DNA of 46,612 nt from Trametes villosa. Lineage: Eukaryota > Basidiomycota > Agaricomycetes > Polyporales > Polyporaceae. Of this stretch, positions 28,145-38,706 are shown piece by piece. The first letter of the stretch is position 1; the number at the start of each line of letters is the position of its first letter. Made by a program: the position numbers and the translations under genes. The DNA lies in contig PUDQ02000028.1 in assembly GCA_002964805.2 (NCBI GenBank), positions 1 through 46,612 on the forward strand, in the 5' to 3' direction. Below the pieces are notes generated by a model. The model was given only the letters and a program-made list of their open reading frames with translations, had not been told where the DNA came from and searched no databases.

Positions 28145-29970
28145 ATGGAGGTACCCGTCGCTGCGGAGTTCCGCTCGGAGCTGCTCGACGACGACGTCCT
28201 TCTCTCAATATTCTCTTACCTTCACGGAGAAGACGCACTCAATACTGCTCTGGTCTCAAGGAAGTTCTACGAGCTTGCTATTCCTCGTGTGGCCGCCGAG
28301 GCGTACTGCTCATATCCGGCGGTGGTCGCCCGGCTCTGCGACTACATGTTGTCTCCCCTTGGTGTCCTACCCCGTGCTCGCTACTTACAAGCCCTCGTCT
28401 TGATGCCTGACGCCTTCGCTCGGAATCCCGGAGGGCTCGAAACCACCTCTCTCACACCGCTGGACGAAACACTCCAGCTCGGCGGCCTACTCATACAGAC
28501 ACACGGGCTGCGCACATTACGATGGGGCGCGGACTTCCGCTCTCATTGCGCCCGCGATCCGCGCCTCCACCAAGCGTTCGGGACCTGGAGCAATCTCGCT
28601 GTCCTGCGATTGTGTGGGGTGGACAACAGCATCATTTCACTCTTGCAATCCGTCGTCACCCTCCAGGTTTTGACCTTGGAGGAGTACATCTCAGAAGTGA
28701 CTGGGCCGGATACGGAGCAGACGGCCGATTATGACGGCTTCCAAACTTTGCTGAAGACACTAACCCACCTCCGCCAGCTCCGCACCCTCTCTCTATATAG
28801 ACTGCAGTCCGGTGACTCCACGACGCAAACGACCACGGACTCGGCGCCAGCACCTCCCACGGCGTCGCTCGCGTCCATCGTCGATCTGTCCCTGGAAGCC
28901 TGTTCCGCCAACTACTTCCTCCTGGTCCCGCTGTGCCCCCGTCTATCTCGGCTTACCATCAAGTATCTCGGAGAGCCCCTCGCACACTCTGCTCTCCCTC
29001 GTGGGCTCCCGCTTCCCCCGCTAAAGTCCCTCGCCATTCCAATCCGTGATCTAGACGTCTTGGATGTGGACCGGCTTTCCACTACTCAGACGCTGCGCTG
29101 CGTCACACCCTTTGAGCGCCCTACAAGACCTGTTAAGCTGGCCCTCGCCCTCCCAGCGCTTTCCCCTGTGTCGATGTCCGTCAACGCCTACTTGGCGACG
29201 GGGGCGAATCCTTCCTGGGACGTGCTCGCAAGTCAGCAGCCCGGAGTGCGCATGTTGGACGTCGTCCCGCTTCCCGCTGTCGTCTGGTCTTGGCGTGACG
29301 CCGGCTGGCAGGTAATAGCAGCCGTCATACGCCCTGCATGAAACGTGCCACTAACACACGCACTCTGTACAGCATTACCTCCCTAAGGTGCTCGCCCGAA
29401 TTCCGCTGGCCTCCCTGCGGCTGGTCGTGCATTCCGATGCGCAGCCCGAGGATCCACGGGGTTCAGGACGACCGGCGGAAGCAGGCCCCGCCATGGCGCC
29501 TCCCGCTGATAGTATGCCGCTGCAGATGACATACCCATGGACGGACGTGCTCTCGGCAATCCAGACGGAGCTCTTCGAGGCGCTGCCCACGCTGCGCCTC
29601 CTCGCCGTCGCCTCGGAGCGCGCACTGCCCGCGCAAACGGACCCACGGCAGTACATGAACGGCTTGAGCGAGGGACCCGCTGCGCACGGCGGGTACCCGG
29701 GCGGTTGGGACACGCTCGACCGGCAGCGGTTCCGTTTCCACTGGTGGTGTCGTACTGCGCATGGAGGAGAGCCCGTGAGCGTCACGGAGGAGGAAGGCCA
29801 GCGGGTATATGGAGGGATCATGCGCATCTGTGTGAGCCCGGAGGGCAAGGCAAACCCAACGCTGTACATCGACAGTGAGTACTTGAGAGCGAGGTTGCTT
29901 ACTTTTACGCGATTTTTGGCTGATATGCAACCTGTGCGTAGAGCTCTTTGAACCTAAGTCGCAACGGTAG
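28145..29970 (+). CDS. F-box protein A (subfamily 1, 565 aa, three exons)
   Basis: Likely substrate adaptor of an SCF ubiquitin ligase. The F-box lies at about residues 12-50 (LLDDDVLLSIFSYLHGEDAL). Exons 28145-29311, 29373-29874 and 29942-29970; introns of 61 bp (GTAATA...TACAG) and 67 bp (GTGAGT...CGTAG). The splices are supported by paralogue B, whose exon 2 has exactly the same length (502 nt), the same phases and a matching last exon (KLFEPKSQR here, QLFASMSLG in B). The C-terminal exon shows DTLDRQRFRFHWWCR and EEEGQRVYGGIM, shared with B and C. There is no recognisable LRR or WD40 pattern, so the target is unknown. The transposon nest ends 37 bp upstream of the ATG, so little of its native promoter remains. 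Confidence 0.9.
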
Positions 29971-30412
29971 GCACGCCTGTGTCGGCATCCGTACCGACAT
30001 TTGTGCCCGACTGTTCCTCCCGCAAGCATCGTATGCACGTAAACTGGCGTTTCTGATATGATGGGTGATGTACAGTAACTCACGTATTTCGTTCTGATTC
30101 AAGTTCAGTTTAGTGAGGAGTCCCTGACCGGCCAACTGACGGGTGAAGCTGGAGGTAGTGCTGGTCCAGAGCACGCGTTGCAGCGCTGGCGCATGTGGGG
30201 ATGAGCGATTGCAATGGGAGATAGCTCATTGAGTATTTCGGAGCGACGCTGAGATGCAAGTTGTCCTGGTAGTATTAGGTACGTGACAAAGTACGATCTG
30301 ACCAGACGACGTTAACGTTTCTATAACATGCGCGAATGCACAGAAGCCAGATGTTCAGGTCCAGCGGTGATCACACACGAGGCCCAAGCTACCAACTCAC
30401 ACTGTGCCCGAT
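29971..30412. other. Intergenic stretch between gene A and the X-fragment
   Basis: No gene seen. Its length matches the X-to-B intergenic distance (35971-36461), as expected if both derive from one duplicated tail-to-tail pair. Confidence 0.5.
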
Positions 30413-30650
30413 GCACGCTACAATTTGCCTCCACGCCCGCGAGGACCGAGAAGACGGCGTCCCGCTGCTCGTGGAACGCGCCCACCGGCTTCAAGTCTGT
30501 CATTGTGAGCGCGCGCGCGTTCACGCGGTTCGCCAAGGTCACGGCACGCCCCATCGTGCTCGTCCTCGGCGTCTGCCACGCCTGGGCCCTAGGTCCGGTT
30601 CAAGCACCCTGTCTCCGCCCTCTACGCTCATCGTCCAGTGCGCGCTTGGG
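30413..30650 (-). pseudogene. Decayed copy of the 3' end of gene X
   Basis: The minus strand encodes GRAVTLANRVNARALTMTDL and FSVLAGV, matching GRAVTFANRVNALALAMTKL and FKVLAGV at the C-terminus of gene X (34471-35970). Upstream, EGGDRVLEPDLG resembles EGGVGHTFSEAELRG but in another register, so there is at least one frameshift. The stop codon is changed, yet similarity runs on past it (TAGCGTG in both). The rest of the gene is absent. It lies tail to tail with F-box gene A, as X does with B. Confidence 0.8.
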
Positions 30651-30826
30651 CCTCTCGCGATGCTGTTGCGCGCGGCAGCGCCAGGGCCCACTTGCGCGCC
30701 ATGACCGTGTGCAGCCGCGGCCGGGCGTGCGAGACAAAACACGGCTCGGTGGCGGACGGTGCATGCAACCGTGGAGGGAGTAGCGCGCGGGCCCGGGTGC
30801 GCGTTGTCCGGGATATATCTCGTTGA

Positions 30827-30845
30827 TATAAATCGTGCAGGTCTC
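30827..30845 (+). promoter_or_regulatory. TATA-like core promoter block of F-box gene D
   Basis: TATAAATCGTGCAGGTCTC, 117 bp before the ATG. Gene E has CATAAATTGTCCAGGTCTC at 94 bp. Conservation of this block, and of the CATCCTC/TATCCTC that follows, between otherwise divergent leaders supports a functional role. Confidence 0.55.
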
Positions 30846-30943
30846 TCATCCTCACGTTCTGTCCACCACTGGCTCGTGGCCTTCTCCTCTGCGACAGTGA
30901 CACCGTCGCGTTCGCTAGACCGACCACAAACCCTCTCGCACGG

Positions 30944-32653
30944 ATGGCGCCTCCCGCTCTCGACGACGACGTCCTCCGGCAGATCCTCTCCTACCTGCAC
31001 GGACGCGATGCGCTCAACGCCGCCCTCGCCTCGAAGTACCTCTACGAGCTCGCCGCGCCCCGCATCGCCGCCGTGGCGAAATGCGAAAAGCCCTCCGACC
31101 TGCGCAAGTTGCGTAACTACATGCTCTCCGGCTCGCCGCCGCACGCACGCGACCTCGAGGACCTTGCGGCCTCCATCATGGCGTTCGACTCACCCGAACA
31201 CGAGCAGGCGGACACCGGCGGCTTCCGTCCTTGCAGGGTCTTCTCCGAGTCCCAGGCCCTGCTCCTCGGGGACATCCTCGCGCAAGCACCGCGGTTGCGC
31301 TCCCTGGAGCTCTTGCAGCTCCGTTCTTGCGTTCTTGCGGACCCGCGCATCGCGGACGCACTGGCGGCGATGGACCGGCTCACCACCGCGGACTTTGCGG
31401 GAGTCACGGACGGGGTGTGGGCGCGCGTGCCACGGCTGCCTGCCGCCCTGCGCGAGCTGTGGCTGTTGTGCTCCAGGATCATTAACGGGAACTTTAAGGA
31501 GGACGATGATCCGAGCACGGTCCCGCCGCTCCTAAAGGCGCTCGCTCCGCTGCAGCATCTGCACACGCTCGAGCTGTGGCATTTCCACCCGCCCCCGACC
31601 CCTGGCGGCGAGAGCAGCCTGCCGTGGCTGCCGTCTGTCCGCAACCTCAAGATTTACCAGTCGGCGCCGAGCGCCTTCGAGGTGGTCGGACGCTGCTCGC
31701 GCTTGGTCAATCTCAGCATCACTTTCGCGCCAGCATACCGTGACACAGAGGCTCGGCGCAAACCTCTCCATGACGGACCCCAGTGGCCTGCCCTGCGCAC
31801 CCTTACTCTCTGCAGGCCCAAGCATATCAAATACATCCTTCATCGGGTCGGCACGGTAGAAAGCGTACGCATTCCGCACAAGGACCTGGTCGTCGGCACT
31901 TGCGGCTCTGCACGTGCTGATAAGGCGCGGATTGAGGACTTTCTCCAGCTCCTCGCGCGCACGTCTCCCGTCAGCCTCTCCATGTGCGTTGCGGTGTCGG
32001 AGAAGACCTCCGGGGTAGAGATTTGGCGACGCGTCCCTGCGCTCGCTCCCCGCTTGCGGTTTCTGCAGCTGCAGGTGTCGGTGGCTGCTTTACCTATCGA
32101 CAACAAGTACTGGCTGGTATGTAGATCCGGCTGTTGCGTATGGCGTCAGCTGACTGAGCATCCCTTGCAGGACACCGTCCCCGCGGCCCTCGACACCCTC
32201 CCGCTTGTCTACCTGTCGGTCGTGGCGCGGACGGGTGCACACCACGCGACTCCAATTTGCGCAGATTTGCTCACTTTGCAAAGCGACGACCCGGTGAAGC
32301 AAGCGCAACTCGCTGCCCGCGCGGTGGAGGCCGAAGGGCAGCGACGCCTATCGGTCGATGCGCTTCCCGCGCGGCTCGCGGGGGGCATCCCTTCCCTGCG
32401 TTTCCTCGCCGTCGCTTCGGCGGAACCCCAGGTGTCTCCGTCGGAGTACCCAGGCTTAGATGACCCGCGGTCCGTATTCGAGATATCGCGGTGCATTAAA
32501 GCGGATAAAGAGGATTTCGTCGCTCGCTACTGGAGGATTGAGGAAGGAGGTGCGAGCGGACAGACCCGAGGCTTGCAGGAGCTGTCCGCGAGGGAGGGGG
32601 AGCGCACACAGGCACTTGTAGATGATTTGCAGTTTCAGACCTTGATGATGTAG
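30944..32653 (+). CDS. F-box protein D (subfamily 2, 551 aa, two exons)
   Basis: Starts MAPPALDDDVLRQILSYLHGRDAL, an F-box at residues 4-45, as in paralogue E. Exons 30944-32116 and 32171-32653, joined YWL | DTVPAALDTLPL. The 54-nt intron (GTATGT...TTGCAG) is a multiple of three without a stop, so the unspliced message reads through as 569 aa. Paralogue E, whose intron has a stop, confirms the splice. The C-terminal half carries LSVDALPARLAGGIPSLRFL and LQELSAREGER, also found in the remnant at 3149-3607. Likely an SCF substrate adaptor with unknown target. Confidence 0.9.
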   Translation: MAPPALDDDVLRQILSYLHGRDALNAALASKYLYELAAPRIAAVAKCEKPSDLRKLRNYMLSGSPPHARDLEDLAASIMAFDSPEHEQADTGGFRPCRVFSESQALLLGDILAQAPRLRSLELLQLRSCVLADPRIADALAAMDRLTTADFAGVTDGVWARVPRLPAALRELWLLCSRIINGNFKEDDDPSTVPPLLKALAPLQHLHTLELWHFHPPPTPGGESSLPWLPSVRNLKIYQSAPSAFEVVGRCSRLVNLSITFAPAYRDTEARRKPLHDGPQWPALRTLTLCRPKHIKYILHRVGTVESVRIPHKDLVVGTCGSARADKARIEDFLQLLARTSPVSLSMCVAVSEKTSGVEIWRRVPALAPRLRFLQLQVSVAALPIDNKYWLVCRSGCCVWRQLTEHPLQDTVPAALDTLPLVYLSVVARTGAHHATPICADLLTLQSDDPVKQAQLAARAVEAEGQRRLSVDALPARLAGGIPSLRFLAVASAEPQVSPSEYPGLDDPRSVFEISRCIKADKEDFVARYWRIEEGGASGQTRGLQELSAREGERTQALVDDLQFQTLMM

Positions 32654-33688
32654 TTTCAACTGCTTGTATTGGACTCTCAAGAATTGGACGCTTTAGGTTA
32701 CTGGTCTCCGTACCTCCTCGCTAGTCGGTGGTCCTGACATGTATCTTGTCAGGTTCGGCGAACATTATGCCTGCGATTCGAGGTGATCGGTGCAACTCAG
32801 TCGGCCATGATGCATGCGCGCCTGTAACCCCGCCCCCGCCCTCGTGATTGTGACAGACCGCGTCCACCGCCTCGCGACGTCCGCCCGGCCTGTGCTTTCC
32901 CGCGTCCTCCCTCTTCTCTCCCTCATCTTCGCCTCTGACAACTGCAGCTACTGGGCACATCTACAACACTCGCCGACAGGACACCATCCACTCTTGCAAG
33001 ACGGGACATACACTGAGCCCAATTGCTTCTGTCAGACTAGTACTAGGCCCGAAGTTTCAAGCCTACCGCTAGACTTTTGGGCTCTTTTCTACACTTCTTG
33101 TACAACGCCCATTGCAAAGCTTCTCGACCTGGAACTCTTTTCGACGCAGTCTTTTCCTAGGAAGCTCTCGGAACCTGAGCGCCCTTGTCTTCCTCGAACC
33201 TCAGATGGGTCTTGGCACTACCGCTCTCATCTGTCGATATCCTCATCTCGGGGCCCGCTGTACATCTCCAGCTAGCGTTCTCCTGGCTACTCTATGGTCT
33301 CGTATGCATCCTACACACTTGGGAAGCACAACTTTGTCCTCGACCTGCAGCTGGCTTTGGTATCTGCACCAACCAACATATTCCGGTTTTCCTCCTCTGC
33401 TCGAGCTCCCCTCGACTCTGTGCCTTGCCAGTGGTCCCCGGTATCGATCGACACCACCTTTGCGGCGTTTACCCTGCTCAGTCCGCTGCTCCACGTTGTG
33501 CCTTGCCAGGAACGGTGTGGTCAAAGTCCACTCGCTCCCCTCGGACGCCCCCTCCGTACGGCTTACATCCTTGACCCGACGCTCCCCGCTCGGGCAGTGT
33601 GCGCATCGCCCCATCGCCGGCCTCTTTTCTGCGCTGCAACAGCTTTCCCGCCCTGCCGCCGCGCGCGCAGGCTCCGACCGTCCAAGAA
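32654..33688. other. Gene-free stretch with pyrimidine-rich sequence
   Basis: About 1 kb between gene D and the inverted repeat. Several plus-strand frames are open, but their composition is low in charged residues and none resembles a known domain or a paralogue in the window. I cannot support a gene; a decayed mobile element or long untranslated region is possible. Confidence 0.4.
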
Positions 33689-33857
33689 ATTTGAGGTTAA
33701 TGTCCCACCAGGTTTGCTCGGGTATTCAAACTCCGCTGTGGCGCCATCAACCGTTTGCATCTTATCTCGCTCGCCCGAACCGGCGCTTAGCGCGCACATC
33801 TCGCGCGGCCCCGCGCGGACTCGCGCAGCGGTCACGCGACCCCGCACACGTCGCGCA
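33689..33857 (+). repeat. Left arm of a 169-bp inverted repeat upstream of gene X
   Basis: Matches the reverse complement of 34108-34276 at about 163 of 169 positions; all six differences are transitions. The arm begins ATTTGAGGTTAATGTCCCACC. Confidence 0.9.
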
Positions 33858-34107
33858 GCTCATTTGTACATGCCTCTAGTAGCCCAGAAATGCCATAATT
33901 GGATGTTTAAACTGCTTAGGAGTCTGATAACGCGATGTCTCTAATAGTGCATTGATGCAACACGTAGACGGCGGGCACTGGAATTTGAGTTCATATACTA
34001 CTACATACATCAAGTTCTCTGACCTCTGGGCGGTTCAAAAGGCTACTTGCAGTACTTTTGGGACGTTTAATGCATGCATAAACAGAATGCGCGAAGACGC
34101 GAAGGCA

Positions 34108-34276
34108 CGCGCGACGTGCGCGGGGTCGCGCGACCGCTGCGCGAGTCTGCGCGGGGCCGCGCGAGATGTACGCGCTAAGCGCCGGTTCGGGCGAGCGAGA
34201 TAAGATGCAAACGGTTGATGGCGCCACAGCGGAGCTTGAATACCCGAGCAAACCTGGTGGGACATTAACCTCAAAT
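34108..34276 (-). repeat. Right arm of the 169-bp inverted repeat, in the promoter region of gene X
   Basis: Ends 194 bp before the ATG of gene X. The 250-bp spacer between arms has no gene. Either two copies of a short dispersed repeat or a local inverted duplication. Confidence 0.9.
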
Positions 34277-34361
34277 GTCCAAGAAGGCGGTGCCGCCCCA
34301 CGTGCTCCACCCAGGCGCGCGAGCGGTATATCTGCGCGCTCGGCGCTCGTTCCTCTCTCTC

Positions 34362-34414
34362 CTCACGCTCACGCTCACGCTCACGCTCACGCTCACGCTC
34401 ACGCTCACGCTCAC
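34362..34414 (+). repeat. Hexanucleotide microsatellite (CTCACG), about 8.8 copies
   Basis: Perfect tandem array in the presumed 5' untranslated region of gene X, 57 bp before the ATG. Confidence 0.95.
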
Positions 34415-34470
34415 CCTCCTCCTCCTTATCCTCTTCTTCACTCTTAGCCACACGCACCGTTCGACCATCG

Positions 34471-35970
34471 ATGCCCCCTGTTGTCAATGCGGTCGACAGC
34501 GGCGAGCCTGTGCTGTCCGAGGAGTTCGTACAGGAATGCTTCCACTCATACCTCAAGTCGTCTCTCGCGCACGCAAAGGTCGAGGGCCTTCTTGACCCCG
34601 ACATGCTTTCCAGCGCAGAGGCCGATCTCATGATCACTGGTGCGTCCTTCTCCCTTTCCAGCTGCGTCAGATCCTGACAAAGAAAATCAGGCCCCGCGCT
34701 CTGCCTATACTTTGCCTCGCTCCGCTCAACCACCTCCCCACCCTCCGTCCCCCTCCCACGGCGCGCCAAATCCGGCGCCGCGCTCCCCGCGACCGACCTC
34801 TCCCTCACAAACTGCCCACCCGCCTTTCGCCCCTTCCTCCTGGTATGGTCGCAGCTCGTCCCACAAATCCAGGCGCTCACGCCCGAGCACCAACACGACC
34901 TCGCGCGCGTCATCTGCGGATTGCCCCCGCTCGCCTCCCCCTTGAACCCGCGCTTGAACGGGCTCGCCGCGGACATGCGCGCGGTCGCGATCGAGATCAG
35001 CATGCGCCGCACGTTCCAGGAGAAGTACGCGGACGACCTCCAGGCCGCGCTTGACACCGGCCCGAGCCGCGGCGACCGCCGATTGAAGGCGAGCTTCATG
35101 CCACCGCCGAGCTACGACGAGAGCCCGTCGCACTCGCCCGCGCACTCTCCATCGGCATCGACACACTCCCTTGCACCCGTCTCTCCCCCACCCACGTCTG
35201 CGCGCCATAGCCACTCACGTACCTCCTCACGTACCTCCGCCACCTTTTCCTCCCCACCAACGTCGCCCTCGCCTCTCCCGCCCTCGCTGCACAGCCAAGG
35301 CCCTCCGACACCGACGATTCTCGCCTCGGACAAGCCCGGGCTGGAGTTCGTGCGCGAGACGCTCTACGCCGCGCTCGCGGACGTGCTCGAGCGCCGTCCA
35401 CAGCTGCGTCGGCTCCTCCGCGCAGACGCGCCCCGCGCGTACTTCGCCGCAGTCGCCTTCGCCATCCTCGACGTCGCCGCATCCTCCGCAACGCAACGCG
35501 ACCCGACTTCCAAGACGCTCGCCGAGGTCCTCCCTGGCCGCGGATACGCGCAGGAGGAACCTGTCATTCGGGGCGTGCTCGGCCAGACGCTCGCGCTGAG
35601 CGAGTGCCCCGCCGCGCTCCGGCCCTTCATGGCCGAGCTGTGCGCCATCGGCGCCGCAGCGCACGCGATGGAGGAAGAGGACTCCGAGGAGACCGTGCGC
35701 GCGCTGCAGGAGGGCCGGGAGCCGCCCGCGCCGCGCCTCGAGCGCGTGCGCGAGATCATCGAGGGCGGCGTCGGGCACACCTTCAGCGAGGCGGAGCTGC
35801 GCGGCGCGGGCGGGCCCGGGGAGGCGCAGCGGCGGCGGACGAGCACGGCGGGGCGCGCGGTGACGTTCGCGAACCGGGTGAACGCGCTCGCGCTCGCGAT
35901 GACGAAGCTGCGCGCGTTCCGCGAGCGGCAGGAGATCGTGTTCAAGGTGCTCGCGGGCGTCGGGAGCTGA
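34471..35970 (+). CDS. Gene X: unrecognised fungal protein (482 aa, two exons)
   Basis: The ATG at 34471 gives MPPVVNAVDSGEPVLSEEF. Exons 34471-34639 and 34691-35970, joined ADLMIT-G-PALCLYFASL; the 51-nt intron has GTGCGT, a CTGAC branch site and ATCAG. The frame then runs unbroken (FLLVWSQLVPQIQALTPEHQ, LNGLAADMRAVAIEISMRRT). A Ser/Pro-rich linker at about residues 215-265 separates two helical halves. The second begins LEFVRETLYAALADVLERRP and ends ANRVNALALAMTKLRAFRER. No motif tells its function, and I do not know the family. A broken copy of its last about 80 codons lies at 30413-30650, with the ANRVNA motif kept, so the C-terminus is the best-conserved part visible here. Confidence 0.8.
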
Positions 35971-36461
35971 TTCTAGCGTGTGGGGTGTGTGGATTGTTTG
36001 TTGGACCTCTTGTGTACTTGGACCTGGACCTTGGCTTCTGTGCTTTCGCTGTGTTTTGTCGCGCATGTTGTAGGAACATTAACGTCGTCTAGTCATACCG
36101 TACTTCTTATACCTAATACCAGATCTGCTTGCGATTCCATAAGCGCCCCCAAGTGTCCGAACAGCTGTTCTTGCTTGCGCTCTTGTGGGTGCATACCGTT
36201 TCATCGAGCTTCGAGCCCGGGCTGACTTGTATCAGAGTTACGGCCAGAGTTCGAAACACGTTCCGCCCCCTGCATAAACACCCTTGGCGGACGCCCTGCG
36301 GCCGGTCTTGGAGCGCTTCCCTCTTGCACTAGGCGCGTTCGAGCACACGAGCTCAACTCTACAACAGCTATATCGTACAGAAACTAATACTCAGAAACCC
36401 CGGTCTACATGCATATGGTAGCCTGAGGTGCATTTAGAGGGAATTATAGTCGGATGCATGC
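35971..36461. other. Tail-to-tail intergenic region between gene X and F-box gene B
   Basis: Contains the 3' untranslated regions of both genes. No further gene seen. Confidence 0.5.
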
Positions 36462-38321
36462 TTATCCCAGAGACATCGAGGCAAAGAGCTCTACACGTGG
36501 GCGGCACGTTAGCCCAGCATCGCGCGAGGAAAGCTAACTAACTGGCACTCACGGTCGAGGTTCGTCGTTGGGTTCGACCCGCCCGTCGTACTCCCATAGA
36601 TGTCCATAATCCCCTCGTACACCCGCTGGCCTTCCTTCTCCGTAACCCGCACGGGCTCTCCTCCAGGGACATCGCGGCACCACCAATGGAACCGGAACCG
36701 CCGCCGATCGAGCGTATCCCAGTCTACCGGACGCCTGGCGTCCTCAGCGTCATCCTCTATCCCGCCGTCCATGTAGCTGTGCGGAGCCCTTGGGAGCGTG
36801 CTCATTCGCGTAGCTCTATCCTCCTCCGCAACGGCCAGGAGGCGCAGCGTGGGGAGTGCCCCGAAGAGCGCCTTCTGAACCGCGGAGAGCGTGTCCTTCC
36901 ATTCGTATGTCGCCTGTAGCGGGGTACGAGATTTCGTCCTGGCCGCTTCAGCCCGCGCCCGCCAACCTGCACCCGGGTGGTCCTGTGCACCGGCATGCAC
37001 AATGAGTCGCAGGGATGCGAGCGGGATACGGGCGAGCACCTTGGGGAGGTTATCCTACGCAGATCACTTGCGTCAGTACGCCGATGCTTTGTGCAAATCG
37101 CATGACGGTGATCAGCACCTGCCACCCAAGACCAGGTCGAGACCAGGGGCCAAGGCTACGAAGCACGCCGAATTTGAGCTCGATGTCCAATATGTGCACC
37201 CCGGGCCCGTAGTTCGCTAGCACATCCCAGGAGGGGTTTGTCCCATCCGGCAAGCGGGCGCTGACCGCGATCGAAGTGGGAGAGAGCGCGAGGAGGGCGA
37301 GGGCTAATATGTCAGGCGTCAAAGGGCTCTCGAAGGTCGCGTCGCAAAGGTGCAATTTCCGAACAGCATTCAGCCGCTCCACGCCCAAGAAGGCGAGGTC
37401 CGGGCTCGATATCGTGAGGGATTCCAGAGGGGGAAGCTGGGTTCGATGGGGTAGAGGAAAGTCCACCCGGGGCCTCGGTGGTCCGCTGGTGGGACAGGCG
37501 ATCACGAGTCGGGATAGGTTGGGGCATAGCGGGATTAGGAGGAAGGTGGTAGAGCTACAGTCGGAGAGTGTCAGATCGACAATGGACGCGAATGATGCTC
37601 GGGGAGGTGCCGATGACGACACCCCGGTTATTCGTGTCGTGGATTCCGCCGGAAAGCCATCGAATAGGGACAGGGAGAGGGTGTGCAGGCGGCGTAGCCG
37701 GGATAGCGTCTTCAGCAACGTACGCACTCCGTCACGGTCGGCCGACTGCTCTGTTTCCGGCCGAGGCTCTTCTGAGACATACATTACCAAGGTCAGAACC
37801 TGGAGGGTGACGACGGATTGCAAGAGGGCGATGATGCTGTTGTCTACCCTGCACAGTCGTAGGACGCTGAGGTTGCTCCATGTTCCGAACGCCTGTCGGA
37901 GGCGCGGGTCGCGGGCGCAATGAGCGCGGAAGTCCACGCCCCATCGCAATGTGCGCAGCCCGGGTGTCTGTACGAGTAGATCTCCGAGCCGAGATGTCTC
38001 TTCCAGCGGTATCAGCGAGGTGCTGTCGGTAAGTTCGGGTGCCCGGGCGAAGGCTGTGCGCATCAAGACGAGGGCTTGCAAGTGTCGAGCTCGAGGCAGG
38101 GAACCAAGGGGTGACAACATGTAGTCGCAGATCCGGACGACCATCGCCGGATTCCAGCAGTATGCCTCGGCGGCCACGCGAGGAACAGCGAGCTCGTGGA
38201 ATCGCCTTGAGGCAAGAGCAGTATTGAGTGCATCTTCTCCATGGAGGTATGAGAATATCGACAGAAGGACGTCGTCGTTGAGCTGATCAGAGTGGAACTC
38301 AACAGCTTTGGGTGTATTCAT
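36462..38321 (-). CDS. F-box protein B (subfamily 1, 577 aa, three exons)
   Basis: Starts MNTPKAVEFHSDQLNDDVLL; F-box at about residues 13-52 (DDVLLSIFSYLHGEDALNTALASRRF). Exons 38321-37119, 37054-36553 and 36490-36462; introns of 64 and 62 bp (GTGCTG...GCGTAG and GTGAGT...GTGTAG). Exon 2 (502 nt) and exon 3 (29 nt) are the same size as in gene A, and the joined ends are homologous, which validates both models. The middle holds repeated SIVDLTLSDC and PNLSRLVIAC-like lines, as in leucine-rich F-box proteins, but without a clean LRR period. Likely an SCF adaptor with unknown target. It lies tail to tail with gene X. Confidence 0.92.
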
Positions 38322-38706
38322 ATGTGTCTTGTGATAAGAGAAGGGTAGTTAGACGTGAGGTAGTTATGCGATGGTGTAATCATCTTACTTCGGGGGAAGC
38401 TGGCGTGAAGGCTGCAGCGAGTGGTGGGAGAGCGACGGTAAGAGAGTTGCAGACGACGCGATCGCAGCCCTGTCCTCGGGTTCTCAGTCTTGCAAAGCGC
38501 TCATTTGCTGCGCCGGGGCGCCTTACACTGCGCCAATGATTAGATTGAACGTAATACGGGCAACGCACCGTATTGGAGGTGAAAGAACCCAGCGTGTAAA
38601 GTCGTTTTCTACAAGCACATCATAGCGAGCTTCTCCCATTCGAAACGCCACGCGGCCACTCTCGTACATGCGCCTCGAGAACAGCTTGACTAGAAGTACA
38701 CCAGCC
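38322..38706. other. Intergenic region between F-box genes B and C
   Basis: Promoter side of B and 3' side of C. A TTCTCTT lies just upstream of the ATG of B, as in gene A. Nothing else seen. Confidence 0.4.

Noticed and set aside
29312..29341. Gene A ending at the TGA at 29339
   Set aside because: That reading runs through the 61-bp intron; splicing gives the conserved C-terminal exon shared with genes B and C.
32814..33944. Overlapping plus-strand frames as a possible gene before gene X
   Set aside because: Three frames are open in turn with no domain, no paralogue and composition typical of pyrimidine-rich non-coding DNA; the 3' part is one arm of the inverted repeat.
34362..34414. CTCACG array considered as a CRISPR or telomere-like repeat
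   Set aside because: Pure hexamer tandem without spacers; a microsatellite in a leader region.
34471..35970. Gene X as a T-complex-11-type protein
   Set aside because: General helical look only; I could not point to diagnostic residues, so the name is withheld.
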